64,000 nucleotides of DNA from the NCBI RefSeq assembly GCF_029227915.1, contig NC_079880.1, positions 18,434,001-18,498,000 of the forward strand. The letters are read 5' to 3'. The DNA is from Hydractinia symbiolongicarpus (taxonomy: Eukaryota; Cnidaria; Hydrozoa; Anthoathecata; Hydractiniidae). The notes beneath the pieces are model-generated. The model was given only the letters and a program-made list of their open reading frames with translations. It was not told the DNA's origin and ran no database searches. Shown piece by piece: positions 36,898 to 47,775 of this stretch. A program made the position numbers and the translations under genes. How positions within the stretch are numbered: position 1 is the stretch's first letter; each line of letters starts with the position of its first letter.

Positions 36898-39800
36898 ATG
36901 AAATCCTCTAGCAAAACAAAAACTCTATACAATAAAGAAATGAATATATACACCGTGAAACAATTACGCAATATCGCAAAAAGCCGTGCACTTACGAGGT
37001 ATTATAAGCTACATAAGGCCAAACCTTTTCGAGAAACAAGAGTTTTCAAAAAATCGTTCTGTTGTCGGGATAAGATGCGGGGATGGTACAACTGGCTAGT
37101 TGATGCTGTCCCCAAGCCTATAAAGGAGGGGGTTAAGAGAACTTACGCGGCCTTTAAACGTAATATTATGAATCTCTATAATAGGACAGCCAACACGAAA
37201 CCTACGCCTCATGATGAAGTCGAACATGAGGCCGAAGAAGACTATCTTCCAGATATCCAAAATCTCTACAATCAGCTGGAGCATGACTACACACCTCAGA
37301 AACATAAGCATGCTCTCCGCAGGACCTTTCGAAGTTTCCGTATTGCCGGCATAGGGGGGGGGGGGGGGGCGACGTAGACGGGTATATAGGGATGGTGCGG
37401 CCCAACGTGAAATCCTTGGTTGGGGGACAGGTAGAGGATATGGGATCAGCGAAGGTACAGTTGTCCCTATGGACCATGTGGAGGAAGAAAACAAACCAGG
37501 GGACGCAAACGACGAGTGTATTGAGGTGAAGAAGGTCTTCAATAGTAACATGACGTCAATCTTCCAGGGTAGCAACGTAGACGACGTGCTAGATAGGATG
37601 TTCCCTCAAATCAAAACACATGTGGAGCATCCTGCGCTACTCCAGAGTGGCTTTACGATTAGTCGAATCCTATACATTGACGTAAATCTTCACAAATTGA
37701 GGCTAACAAGGGGTTCATCATATAGAGAGCTACCCAAATGGGTAGCCTCTAAAAAGGCCGTCATTACCCTGTGAATGAAGACGAGGAGTGCTTCAAGTGG
37801 AGTATCATAGCATCATTACATCATGAAGAGATAGAAAGGAACCCGAATCGAATATCTCAGGTGAGACCATACGTAGACCTTTATAACTGGGATGGCATAT
37901 AGTTCCCAAAAAGCATCAAAATCTTATACAAGTTTGAGGAGAATAACGAGGAGATTGCAGTGAATGCCTTGTATATAATGGAAAAGAAGATCAACATCCT
38001 ACGTCGATCGGTGCACAACGGACGTACCAAGATGGCGACTCTATTGCTTATCACAGATGATAAAAAGACCCACTATACAGCCGTCAAATCTCTATCGCGA
38101 CTCTTAGGTAGTGAGACATCAAAGAACACAAAATCGATGCATTTTTGCCTGAACTGCCTACAGGGCTTCAACACGGTTGAATCGAGGGACAAGCACTATG
38201 GTTACTGCAAGGAACACGAGGCGATTAAAATAACGAGGCTGAGTAATGGCTATACTATAGGGATGGCCAAAAACAATTCAAAGTACCCTTTGCAATATAT
38301 GCAGACTTCGAGAGTCTACTCATCCCGGCAGAGGATGCCAGGGCGACCAAGACTAAAAAGCTGAGTAAGCACGTACCATCTGGATGGTGTACATACTCCA
38401 AATTTGCCTATGGGAATGTACCGGACCCACTAACAGTCTACAGGGGTGAGGACTGTGTAACCCGCTTCGTCAATCATCTGGAGGATGAGGTGAAACGTCT
38501 CTACAATACCTACCCGCAACAATCCATGCTGCCTCTAACAGAAGTGTTAAAAAGGGAGCATGACGAGGCATCGAAATGCCACATCTGCCTAAAACACTTC
38601 GATGACTGTGAGAATAATCGTAAAGTCAGTCACCATTGTCACTATACAGGGCTGTATAGAGGCGCGGCCCATAACAACTGCAATCTCAAATACAAGATAC
38701 CCAGTCACATACCTGTGATATTTCACAACTTGTCGGGGTATGACGCCCATCTCTTCATACGGGACTTGGGCAAGAAGTACGACACGCAGGACATTGGCTG
38801 CATAGCCGAAAATACTGAAAAATATATCAGTTTTAACGTGAAAATCAAGGTACCGCTTGGAGGTATGGGATATGGCGATGGTGAGACGTATAAGAAGATC
38901 GAGATTCGGTTTATCGATAGTTGCCGATTCATGCCATCCTCGCTAGACAAATTGGGAAGCAACCTCATTGGAACAAACGCCGCCGGTATAAAATGCCATC
39001 ATTGTGCAGATACCTGTCTAAAATTTCAGGGTATAGACGCCGAGTATGTGACAAAGTTTTGGTGTAAAAATTGCAATTCGAGTAGTACCACCAAGCAGCT
39101 TAATCAGGACTAGGTAAAGGCAAACGTACCATCCATGGCAAAGTTCATCGACAAAGATGATGTCTTCAGGCTGATGCTTCGAAAAGGCGTGTACCCCTAT
39201 GAGCACATGGATAACTGGTAACGATTTGAAGAGATGGAGCTGCCTCCCAAGGAGGCTTCTTAAAGCAAGCTGAATATGAAGGGGATCGGCGACAATGAAA
39301 ATGCCTATGCAAAAAAGGTATGGGATGTCATTACTCCAGAGGGTGATAACGTTACTGTGGGCGACTACCATAACATCTACCTGACCATAGACGTCCTGCT
39401 ATTGGCCGACGTTTTTGAAACGTTTCGAGACGTGTGCTTGACAAACTACAAGCTTGTTCCTGCCCATTTCTACTCCACGCCCGGCCTGGCATGGAAGGCG
39501 GCACTCAAATATACCGGAATCAGGCTAGAGCTCCTTACGGATCCTGACATGCTCCTGATGTTCGAGAAGGGTATCCGAGGAGGTATAACCCAAGCTGTAC
39601 ACAGTTATGCCAAAGCTAACAATAGGTATATGGGAGACCAGTACGATCCAGATGTTGAATCCGCATTCCTGCAGTACCTCGATGACAACAACCCGAACGC
39701 ATGCATATCAACAGCATCGAGAAATTGGTACCAAGTTTGGGGGACAAACGAAAATATGTTGTACATATAAGGGCCCTTCACGAAGCTATAAAGCATGGGC

Positions 39801-40687
39801 TTGAACTAAAGAGAGTGCGTAGGGTCATCCAGTTTAACCAGAAACCTTGGCTTAAAGAGAACATCGATCACAACACGAGGCTGAGAACGGCTGCCAAAAA
39901 CGAGTTTGAAAAGGACTTCTACAAGCTAATGAATTTAAGCGTGTTTGGAAAGACGATAAAGAATATCCGGAATCATCGCAACATCCAACTGGTTACCAAC
40001 GAGGACAAGTACATGAAGTTGGTGATGAAACCAAATTTCAAGGGTAGAAGCAGATTCAGCAAGCACCTCCTAGGTGTAGAGATGGGTAAAACAGAGGTCA
40101 GGATGAACAAGCCGGTGTATATAGGCCAGTCAATCTTGGATTTACTAAAACTAGTCATGTACGAGTTCCATTATGACTATATGCAGCCACAATACGGTAG
40201 CAAGTTGCAGCTATGCTACATGGACACAGACAGCTTCGTTTATCACATTCGAACATTTCTACAGGAATATTGCCCAAGATGTTGAGAAACGCTTTGATAC
40301 AAGTGCATATAATCCGGATGATAACCGGCCTCTTCCCCGGGGAAAAACAAGAAGATCGTGGGTCTCATGAAAGACGAATTAGCGATAACATTTATGACCG
40401 AGTTCATCACGAGCCTCACAGATGAGGGCGGTGACAGGAAAGCCAAGGGCGTGAAGAGATGTGTTACGAAAAAATCCATCACCTTCTACGGCTATAGGCG
40501 ATGTCTGGAAGAGGGCGTTGACGTCTACAGAAGCCAGGTGCTGATTCAAAACAAGAACCATGCGGTATACACCCAAGGGGTGAACAAGTTAGCAGTCAAC
40601 AGGGCAGATGACAAACGCATCGTGCAGCCCGACCAGATTACAACACTTGCCAGGGGCCATTACCGTCCGGTGCCTACCAGGGAATAA
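36898..40687 (+). pseudogene. PolB: Protein-primed family-B DNA polymerase, copy 1 (broken)
   Basis: In a working element this enzyme replicates the Polinton, using a protein primer. The N-terminal part holds a helix-extension-helix stretch (YTVKQLRNIAKSRALTRYYK) and basic segments. Further on are the exonuclease motif I region (YADFES, near 38,297), a Cys/His zinc-type cluster (38,570-38,690), the motif FHNLSGYD near 38,720 (exonuclease II), the palm/finger region with KNEFEKDFYKLMNLSVFGK near 39,900 (motif B) and YMDTDS near 40,217 (motif C). It is broken by a shift at a run of 16 G (37,354-37,369), a shift near 37,773, in-frame stops near 37,901, 39,111, 39,220 and 39,261, and shifts near 38,290, 39,700 and 40,250. 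The next gene starts 1 bp after its final stop. Identity is secure; activity is lost. Confidence 0.9.
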
Positions 40688-40688
40688 A

Positions 40689-41222
40689 ATGGAGGTGTGT
40701 TTACTAATAGTTCTACCCTATGCCATGATCGCTTATGTTCTTCTTTGTTATAAAAGACTACTAATAAAGATGTCTGATATTGCACGAGTATTCGACAATG
40801 CCTCTGCAGAATATGAACAGATAGAGAAACCTATCGATAGACGCCAGGTCCTGAAGGAGGCCCTACATAAGGGCAAAGGGCTCCTTTTACCCAAAACATA
40901 TACAAAAGGGTTTGTTGACGAGGCCCGGGATGAAGCCATAGACAAGGCCCAGACCGAGTATGTACAACGGGAGCTTCATGAAAAGGGGGAGAAGACTGCA
41001 AAAGCGTTGACCACTCACGTGATTAGCCTGTATGCAAATTTGATTGGGAACTTCGTCGACATCGACAATGTAGATGAATTACGTCGAGATATAGAAGAAG
41101 ACCCTATAATCCGAGACTCTATGAAAGATCTCGGGACCCTTGTCTACAGTACCATTGGGAGGTGTTTAGAACCCCTCTTTGTAGCGGGGCATACCGCCCG
41201 TCATATGTCTAAGAAAAGGTAG
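40689..41222 (+). CDS. Single-pass membrane protein of the Polinton, copy 1
   Basis: 177 residues. An N-terminal hydrophobic segment (about residues 5-25, LLIVLPYAMIAYVLLCY) is followed by KRLLIK and a soluble, charged, helix-rich region (MSDIARVFDNASAEYEQIEK, KGEKTAKALTTHVISLYANL). I do not recognise a family with a known function. It starts 1 bp after the polymerase stop, as does its paralogue at 47,189 (3 bp), so the start is well supported. Compared with copy 2 it ends 15 residues early, after MSKKR, because of a stop codon. Confidence 0.75.
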   Translation: MEVCLLIVLPYAMIAYVLLCYKRLLIKMSDIARVFDNASAEYEQIEKPIDRRQVLKEALHKGKGLLLPKTYTKGFVDEARDEAIDKAQTEYVQRELHEKGEKTAKALTTHVISLYANLIGNFVDIDNVDELRRDIEEDPIIRDSMKDLGTLVYSTIGRCLEPLFVAGHTARHMSKKR

Positions 41223-41254
41223 AGGTAGAGGAGGCTGAGACGGTGCTATAATAA

Positions 41255-41544
41255 ATTACTGAAGAAGAACAAAAGCAAGAAGAGAAAGTCATTACAAAAC
41301 CACCAAATCATCCGAGAAGGGTTGCACAGGGACACAAGTTGGCGGCACTGATGAAGAAGAGGAAGGAAGAAATGAAACAAATGCAGTCAAAGCCTCTTCT
41401 GGGACCAGTTCCGTACAGTCGACGGACAATGTCTACATATATGGGGTAGGGACTTTGGTCGTGCTTGCCATAGGTGTCGGGGTTTGGTACAGATTTAGTA
41501 GAGGTCGGGACAATCCAGCGACCCCGGAGCCTCAGCAGGGATAA
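41255..41544 (+). pseudogene. Basic protein with C-terminal membrane anchor, copy 1 (broken)
   Basis: Homologue of the intact gene at 47,776. The start ATG is ATT here. The N-terminal part (KQEEKVITK) and the Lys-rich middle are in one frame, while the C-terminal hydrophobic anchor (LVVLAIGVGVWYRFSRG) is in another, so there is at least one frameshift near 41,420. It follows the membrane-protein gene directly, as in the second copy. Confidence 0.65.
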
Positions 41545-41617
41545 CAGGGAAAAACTCAGCCTCAGATTGACATCTTCAAGATGCATTGATTTTTTTTTAA
41601 AAAATTACACTTAATAA

Positions 41618-41879
41618 ATGACCACAAGCAACGTAACCCCCAAAGAGAAGGAGATTCTGGACATGTTGTACGAAACAGTCGAAACCAACAGACCTTGGTT
41701 TCACATTTGCCTATGCCATGACAGGTAAGAAATTGTTGGGCATAACAAGGCCCTCTACCAAGATTTATACAAACGATGTCCTCAAGATGGTGGCGTACTT
41801 TGCAGCAGGTAGGGCGAGTCGTGAAATGGCAGTCAAGAAAGGATGGCTACCCGCGAGTATCGTGCCGAAGCTTAAATAA
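41618..41879 (+). pseudogene. Small alpha-helical Polinton protein, copy 1 (frameshifted)
   Basis: Starts at ATG 41,618 with TPKEKEILDMLYETV, then shifts frame near 41,685. The rest (YAMTGKKLLGITRPSTKI, LKMVAYFAAGRASREMAVKK) matches the second copy at 48,126-48,385. No known function. The hydrophobic MVAYFAAGRAS segment and the conserved KEKEILDML start are its marks. It is followed by the palindrome and the Cys/HNH gene. Confidence 0.6.
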
Positions 41880-41891
41880 GCACCTAGTAAA

Positions 41892-41922
41892 ATTTCTATT
41901 TGTCGTGTGGACAAATAGAAAT
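41892..41922. promoter_or_regulatory. Palindrome 1 in front of a Cys/HNH gene
   Basis: ATTTCTATTTGTC and GACAAATAGAAAT form a 13-bp stem around a 5-nt loop. It ends directly at the ATG (41,923) of the next gene and begins 12 bp after the stop of the previous one. Copies 2-5 share the TTTGTCC/GGACAAA core but have ACTCG arms. Confidence 0.75.
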
Positions 41923-42274
41923 ATGGAAGGAACCAAGTGCCAGAGATGTTAACGCCTTTTAACCCTAGACAATTTCAACATCAAGGGAAATGGTCAAAGA
42001 ACAAGGACATGCATGTGGTGCCTAACTGGAAAGAAAATTTCAAGGGGGGCAGCACGTACGCCACGGCTTCCAGCCTCTATATGAGCTCATGGCTATCTGT
42101 AGAGGTTATATTGAAGCCCAGTTTTCCGAGGGTTATACCTGGGAGCTCTACGAGCACTTGCACGGTCACCACAACATACCGTTTAAGTATGTGGAAGACA
42201 CTGGCATGTCCCCGACGCTTGCCGAGGTTGCCAAGGCAAGTAAATGGATAGTAAATGGAAAAGAAAGGCCTTAA
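41923..42274 (+). pseudogene. Cys-rich/HNH-like protein A, copy 1 (stop and internal deletion)
   Basis: Starts MEGTKCQRC followed by a stop at codon 10. The open reading continues in the same frame with LDNFNIKGNGQRTRTC, which is the zinc-binding head of this family. The tail (42,089-42,274) keeps RGYIEAQFSEGYTWELYEHL, HHNIPFKY and SPTLAEVAKA, which is the HNH-like end seen more fully at 43,700-43,934, in a different frame. The Cys/His repeats between head and tail are gone. In full-length relatives the tail carries W-HIDHK-P, the probable HNH active-site histidines; here it reads HGHHNIP. Confidence 0.6.
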
Positions 42275-42698
42275 ATGCAAAAAACTGCTTCCCCCGACAG
42301 GTTTAAGATTAGGGGCAATAGTCGAACGAAGAGTTGTATAGGTTGCCTGGCTAAAGCGAGGAAGATGCGGCGTATCAAATGCAAGGACCATGTTATTGAA
42401 CACGAGGTAGACCCTATTGACATATGTCATTATAACCCAGTACGCCGAACTCGTCGGAGCACCCTCTGAGAGCCCGGAGAAGGCACTGCTCGTCAAGAGA
42501 TATTGTAAGGCGTTGCGGTGTCTACAGGGAAAAATAAGATATACTCCACTACCCCTTGAATATAAGACCCAAAATACCAAGCTATGTCCTGCCTGTCGGG
42601 GGTTTCTTGTTAGTAATCATGGTGGTGTATGGATCTGTTCAGCATGTGCGCGATATACCCTAACATTCACGACAGGAAGTGGTCGAATTATTGAATAA
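42275..42698 (+). pseudogene. Two-zinc-finger protein, copy 1
   Basis: Paralogue of 48,776-49,271. The head has RFKIRGNSRTKSCIGCLAKA, the CxxC half of a zinc knuckle, with its first CxxC degenerate here. The tail (42,417-42,698, other frame) has LCPACRGFLVSNHGGVWICS, a treble-clef or ribbon type CxxC...CxxC. It ends two bases before the ATPase ATG. A role in transcription would suit a viral zinc-ribbon protein, but nothing in the sequence proves it. Confidence 0.55.
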
Positions 42699-42699
42699 A

Positions 42700-43200
42700 A
42701 TGTTGGATGTCGTAAGAGATACGCATACAGCAATCTTTACAGGTCCGACATCATGCGAAAAAAAAACACAACGTGTTTTAGATATACTGGAAAATGAGTA
42801 TAAAAAGCACTATCACAATATAGTGATACTATGCCCTATCCTACGGTGGAATACCACATATTTAGGGAGGGCCTTGCTCTGGCGAGACAAATGTGTGTTC
42901 CTTATAGACCCCGATAAAATAAGGCAATCCCTACTAGAATTGGCTATTTCGGGCAGGCACCGCAAGCACAGTTTTTGGCTACTCACGCAGAGTTATGCTG
43001 CCCTGCCGAAAAATCTGAGGAGGCAGAAGAAGCAGCACTTCCTCTGGTATCCGCATGAGAGGAGTGACATGAAAATGATAGACGAATAGACGAATTTGAT
43101 CTCTGATTGATCGGATATCAAGGCCGATCTGAAAAAATCCAAACATGCATGCTTGTACGTGAGGTTGGAACACCCCAGAACTTGGAGGATTTTGGAGTGA
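42700..43200 (+). pseudogene. FtsK/HerA-type packaging ATPase, copy 1 (broken)
   Basis: In Polintons and related viruses this ATPase is thought to pump DNA into the capsid. It starts MLDVVRDTHTAIFTGPTSC. The Walker A glycine is Glu and an extra lysine is inserted (GPTSCEKKTQ, against GPTSCGKTQ in copy 2). The Walker B region is disrupted. The conserved sensor segment LLELAISGRHRKHSFWLLTQ and LPKNLRRQKK are intact. In-frame stops near 43,087 and 43,108 end the frame early. The original stop is at 43,198-43,200, followed by palindrome 2. Confidence 0.8.
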
Positions 43201-43205
43201 CCACA

Positions 43206-43237
43206 ACTCGTGTTTGTCCTCAGAGGCAAAAATGAGT
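43206..43237. promoter_or_regulatory. Palindrome 2 between ATPase and Cys/HNH gene B
   Basis: ACTCGTGTTTGTCC ... GGCAAAAATGAGT. Near-perfect stem of about 13 bp with a 5-nt loop, 5 bp after the ATPase stop and 4 bp before ATG 43,242. Confidence 0.75.
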
Positions 43238-43241
43238 CAAT

Positions 43242-43934
43242 ATGGAAGGAACCAAGAGCTGCCAAAAATGTAAACTCTCTTATCTTTAGAAAATCTCAGG
43301 ATTAAGGGGAAAGGTCAACAGACAAAATGGTGCATAATTTGTTTGGATAAAAAGATACAGCAGCGTGCCAAAAACAAATGCCCCATGGTAGGGTGAGTAT
43401 TGCAAAAACTGCAGGGGTAGCCAGATTTGCAAACATGAAAAGATAAGATCTGAATGCAAGGATTGTGGGGGGAGTCGGCATTGCCACCATCAAAGGCGGA
43501 GGGATTGCTGCGAAGAGTGTAGGGCAGTCAGATCTGCAAACATGAAAGACAGAGGGCCTATTGCAAGGATTGTGGGGGGAATCAGTATTGCCACCATAAA
43601 AAACGGAGGCCGCGTTGCCCCATTTGTGATCCTGCTGGACATCTCGCTTCCGTTGTACGATTTCGAACCCACAAGGCCCTACAGGAAAACAAGGAGCTCA
43701 GCTCCCAGGAGTATCTTGGGTGTGATATACTCACGCTGCGGGCCCATATTGAGGCCCAATTTGTTGAGGGCATGACCTGAGACAACCATGGGGAGTGGCA
43801 CATTGATCATAAAAATCCCTATTAAATATCGAGAAAATGGCGATCCCCCATCGCTTGCTGAGGTGGAGAAAAGGCTTCACTACTCCAACACTCAACCTAT
43901 GTGGGCGAGTGGGAACATATCAAAAGGCAATTGA
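43242..43934 (+). pseudogene. Cys/His-repeat HNH-like protein B (frameshifted)
   Basis: Head MEGTKSCQKCK, then a stop, then GKGQQTKWCIICLDKK. Middle: at least three Cys/His repeats of the pattern C..C.GS..C.H......C (for example CKNCRGSQICKHEKIRSECK). Tail: EYLGCDILTLRAHIEAQFVE, then GEWHIDHKNP and PPSLAEVEKRLHYSNTQPMW, ending at TGA 43,932. The tail is the HNH-like module (His-Ile-Asp-His) that I recall from giant-virus proteins carrying the same C.H repeats. Several frameshifts and stops divide it. DNA cleavage is an inference from HIDH. Confidence 0.7.
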
Positions 43935-44015
43935 TATATTGCAGAATAGGAAGCCCACACCCAACCACACACAATTTTTACTACTCTTACGGGTTGTGAA
44001 AATTATAGGCAAAAG

Positions 44016-44699
44016 TGAGGCACCTCCCATGGACCCCCTCTATTGACCAGTTTGGCTTTGAGATATAAAGTATTGAAATATCAAAAAGATGGAAGTCTAT
44101 GTACAAAAACAGCATTTGCAAGGGATTATGATATTCAGGTGCCTGTACTGCGATGCTGTATAAAGGCAGGACCAGTGACTGGTTATTGCCTGGAAAATTT
44201 TAGATATCGAAATGGGGAATACTATGAAGGGTTTGAGTACCCCACAGACGACGATCTTTTACACAGGGTATGGTCGGGAAGAAAAGTATGGGGTACATTT
44301 GCAAGAAGTGCGATCGATTAGCATCTAGAGGATGATATTCAAACCCTAGGGCTCTATATCGTTTCGGTCAAAGAGAACAAGTATGGGGCACTCTGCTACG
44401 AGGTTATCAAGGATAGGGACTTGAGGTTATCTGATTTGGCTGACTTGATAACAATAGGCAATATCCTCAACTTTCCTATACCGGATAGACGATTGATTGA
44501 TATTGATCTGGAAAGTGAGTTTGATGTCATCAAAGGCATTGTCTATGGTTACCCATTCTATACTGAGCCCCCTTTGCTGTATATAAGAGATCCAAGTAAA
44601 GAGTTGGGGGATGAACCTTCAGAGGTACTGCTGAAAATACTCTTTACCAATATTTCACATGTTGTGGAGGTACCTGAACGTTCTCTGGTATCTGCATGA
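44016..44699 (+). pseudogene. Unrecognised Polinton protein with one internal stop
   Basis: A single frame runs from 44,019 to 44,699, broken by one TAG at 44,319-44,321. No in-frame ATG is left at the start. The part after the stop (YIVSVKENKYGALCYEVIKD, LTELITIG-like words) is rich in Asp/Leu/Tyr with no domain I know. It has no second copy in the window. It lies tail to tail with the integrase fragment, whose stop is 35 bp away. Confidence 0.5.
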
Positions 44700-44734
44700 G
44701 TTCTTCTGAAACGAAGCTTCTTTCAGGCCGTCCT

Positions 44735-45175
44735 TTAGGTAGTATAAACGCGGCTACCCGCTACGATACGGTCCAACCTATACATTTTACTACTCCAGAA
44801 AGCGTCAGTTGCGCGTCTTTTTGAGTCCCCATGTTCTTCTCCGGGTTGTAGTAAATACACGTACAAACCATCCTCAGGTACGGGTTTTTCCTCGGGATAG
44901 TGCTGACATTTTGCAAGCGGGACCTCATCCAGTTTGATCGCCTTGTTAGGTTTCAACTCAATCATGGCAGTTTTGGTATTGTTGAGACCCTTCACTATGG
45001 TATATAGGTTTTTCACCCATATACTGCTAGGCTCCCCAGAAACCAACTCTGGTGCATCCTGATGTTTGAAGAGCCTTTCCGCAAGTACCTTGTTGTAGGA
45101 CTCTACAAATGCCGTAAATGTATGGTAATAATTGGTGGTGGCCCTCTTAATTTCAACCCCCTTATCCTCCAGCAA
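44735..45175 (-). pseudogene. INT: Retroviral-type integrase, C-terminal fragment
   Basis: 146 codons on the minus strand, ending RVYTT. It starts inside the end of the catalytic core (TFTAFVESYNKVLAERLF), followed by SSIWVKNLYTIVKGLNNTKT, AIKLDEVPLAK and the C-terminal barrel-like part with DGLYVYLLQPGEEHGDSKRR and WSSKMYRLDRIVAGSR, all typical of Polinton integrases. The zinc-binding head and the catalytic D,D(35)E residues should lie beyond 45,175, but polymerase copy 2 begins there in the opposite direction. The enzyme cannot be active, and the breakpoint marks the junction between the two halves of the element. Confidence 0.85.
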
Positions 45176-45189
45176 CTTGGTTACGTATA

Positions 45190-47185
45190 GAGTTCCTTAC
45201 AAGCATGAAAGGTATATCTAAATTCAAGAAGAATAACACGGACATTGCGGTAAACGTCTTGTACATAATGGGGAAGAAGATTAACATCCTACGGCGATCG
45301 GAATACAACATTAGACATAGCAAGCAGGTTAACCTGCAGCTTATAACAGATGACAAAAAGACCCACTATACGGCCGTCAAATGTCTATCGTAACTCCTAG
45401 TCAAGGAGACCTCGAAGAATAGGAATGCGATGCACTTCTGCCTGAGCTGCCTACAGGCCTTTTTTATTACAGTTGAGTCGAGGGACAAGCACCATCTGGA
45501 TTGTGCACATACCCCAAATTCGCCTATGGGGATGTACAGTACCCACTAACAGTGTACCGTGGTAAGGACTGCGTGACGAAGTTCGTGAAGCACCTGGACG
45601 ACGAGGTGAAGCGTCTCTACAATACCTACCCGCAGCAACCCATGCTGCCTCTAACGGAGGTGTTAAAAAGGGAACATGACGAGGCATCGAAATGCCACAT
45701 CTGCATGAAGCCGTTTGACGACTGCGAGTATAGCCGTAAGGTTCGAGACCATTGTCATTACACGGAGCTGTAAAAAGGGGCAGCGCACGCGATCTGGAAC
45801 CTCAGATACAAGATACCTAGCCATATTCCCGTCATCTTCCATAATCTCTCAGGGTACGACGCACACCTGTTTATCCGAGAACTGGGCGAGAAGTACGACA
45901 CTCAGGACATTGGGTGCATAGCGGAGAATACTGAAAAATATATAAGTTTCAATGTGAAAATCAAATTCGGTTTATCGATAGTTGCCGATTCATGCCATCC
46001 TCGTTAGATAAACTGGCAAGCAACTTAATCGGAACAAACGTTGCCGGTATGAAATGTGACCAGTGCGCAGAAACCTGTCTGGAATTCCTGCGCAGATACC
46101 TGTCTGGTATATGGCAAAGTTTTGGTGTAAAAATTGCGACTCGAATACCACGAAGCAACTCAATCGGGACCAGGTAAAGGCAAACGTACCATCCATGGCC
46201 AAATTCAATGACAAGGACGACGTATTCAGGCTGATGCTGAGAAAAGGCGTGTACCCGTATGAATACATGGACGATTTGTAACGATTCGAAAAGCCGGAAC
46301 TACTTCCCAAGGAAGCATTCTACAGCAAGCTAAATATGAAGTGGATCAGTGGCAATGAATATGCCTATGCAAAAAGGGGGTATGGAATTGTATAACTCCA
46401 AAGGGTGATAGCGTCACCATGGGCGACTATCACGACATCTACCTGACCATAGACGTCCTGCTATTGGCCGACGTATTTGAAACATTTGAGACGTGTGCTT
46501 GACGGTGGAAGGGTGGGAGCCAGTTCAGTAAACACCTCCTCGGTGTAGAGATGAGTAAAACTGAGGCCAAGATGAACAAGCCTGTATACATAGGGCAGGC
46601 CATACTGGATATGTCAAAAATGGTAATGTACGAGTTTCACTACGATTTCATGCAGCCCAAATATGATTCTAAATTACAGCTATGCTACATTGACACGGAC
46701 TTATTTGTGTACCATATACGAACAGAAGACTTTAACAGAAATATTGCACAAGATGTCGGGGCACGCTTTGACGCGAGTGCGTATAATCCGGATGATAACA
46801 GGCCTCTCCCTATTGGTAAGAACAAGAAGGTCGTAGGCCTCATGAAGGACGAACTAGGTGGGAAGGTTATGACCGAGCTTATCACCCTAAGGGCTAAGCT
46901 ATACGCCTACGAAAGCATTAGCAAAGAGGGCGGTGATCGCAAAGCTAAGAGCGTAAAAAGATGCGTGACAAATAAGTCCATCACCTTCGACGACTATCGG
47001 CGATTTCTGGAAGAGGGCGTTGACGTCTACAGAAGCTAAGTGCTGATTCAGAACCTGAATCATCAGGTATATACCCAAAGGGTGAACAAGTTAGCTCTTA
47101 ACAGGGCGGATAACAAAAGTTTGTACAACCTGATAAAATAATGACGCTTGCCCGTGGCCATTACCGCCTGGTGTCCGCCCGGTAA
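45190..47185 (+). pseudogene. PolB: Family-B DNA polymerase, copy 2 (truncated, deleted and broken)
   Basis: It begins within the region equivalent to about 37,930 of copy 1 (VLYIMGKKINILRRSE), so the 5-prime part is missing. It keeps the zinc-type cluster (CHICMKPFDDCEYSRKVRDH), the exonuclease II region near 45,840, and the C-terminal region with YIDTDLFVYHIRT (motif C with Ser changed to Leu). About 600 bp corresponding to 39,440-40,040 of copy 1, including polymerase motifs A and B, are deleted at about 46,502. There are several stops (45,390; 45,771; 46,279; 47,037) and shifts. The lesions differ from those of copy 1, so the copies decayed separately. Confidence 0.88.
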
Positions 47186-47188
47186 TAA

Positions 47189-47770
47189 ATGGAGGTGTGT
47201 TTGTATATCGCTATATTTCTACCGTATGCCATGATCGCGTTTTGCTTTTTTGGATATCGACGTACAATAAAGAGAATGTCAGATATTGCCCGAGTATTCG
47301 ACGATGCCTCTGCAGAATATGATCAAGTAGAGAAACCCATCGATAAACGCCAGGCCTTGAAAGAGGTCTTACGCACAGGTAAAGGGCATCTCCTGCCGAA
47401 GAAATGCAGAGAAGGGTTTGTCGACAAGGCTCCAGAAGAAGCTATCGACAAGGTACATACCGAGTACGTACAAAGGGAAGTCCAAGAGAAGGGGGAGAAG
47501 ACTGCAAAAGCGCTGACTACTCACGTGATCAGCCTCTATGCTAGCATGATTGGGAACTTCGTTGAGATTGATAGTGTTGATAAACAGCGCCGGGACATTG
47601 AGGATGACCCCATCATCAAGGATTCCATGAAAGATCTCGAGATCCTTGTCTACTGTACGATCGGCAGATGCTTGACACCCATTTTGGTGGCAGGACACAC
47701 AGCGCGACGTATGTCTAAGAAAAAGGATGAGGAGGCGGAGACTAAGGAAGTGCCTCGGACGGCGCTATAA
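47189..47770 (+). CDS. Single-pass membrane protein of the Polinton, copy 2 (intact)
   Basis: 193 residues. N-terminal hydrophobic segment (MEVCLYIAIFLPYAMIAFCF), a basic stop-transfer (YRRTIKR), then a charged helical region (ARVFDDASAEYDQVEKPIDK, KGEKTAKALTTHVISLYASM). About 75% identical by eye to copy 1, with 16 more C-terminal residues (KDEEAETKEVPRTAL). The frame is fully open although its neighbours are broken. It starts 3 bp after the polymerase stop and ends 5 bp before the next ATG. Function unknown; an envelope or membrane role is possible. Confidence 0.8.
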   Translation: MEVCLYIAIFLPYAMIAFCFFGYRRTIKRMSDIARVFDDASAEYDQVEKPIDKRQALKEVLRTGKGHLLPKKCREGFVDKAPEEAIDKVHTEYVQREVQEKGEKTAKALTTHVISLYASMIGNFVEIDSVDKQRRDIEDDPIIKDSMKDLEILVYCTIGRCLTPILVAGHTARRMSKKKDEEAETKEVPRTAL

Positions 47771-47775
47771 GATAA

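Noticed and set aside
37096-37575. Minus-strand frame of 159 codons opposite the polymerase head
   Set aside because: Shadow of the polymerase gene; the plus strand has family motifs.
42077-42580. Minus-strand frame of 167 codons opposite Cys/HNH and zinc genes
   Set aside because: The plus-strand pieces match their second copies in order, so the minus frame is a shadow.
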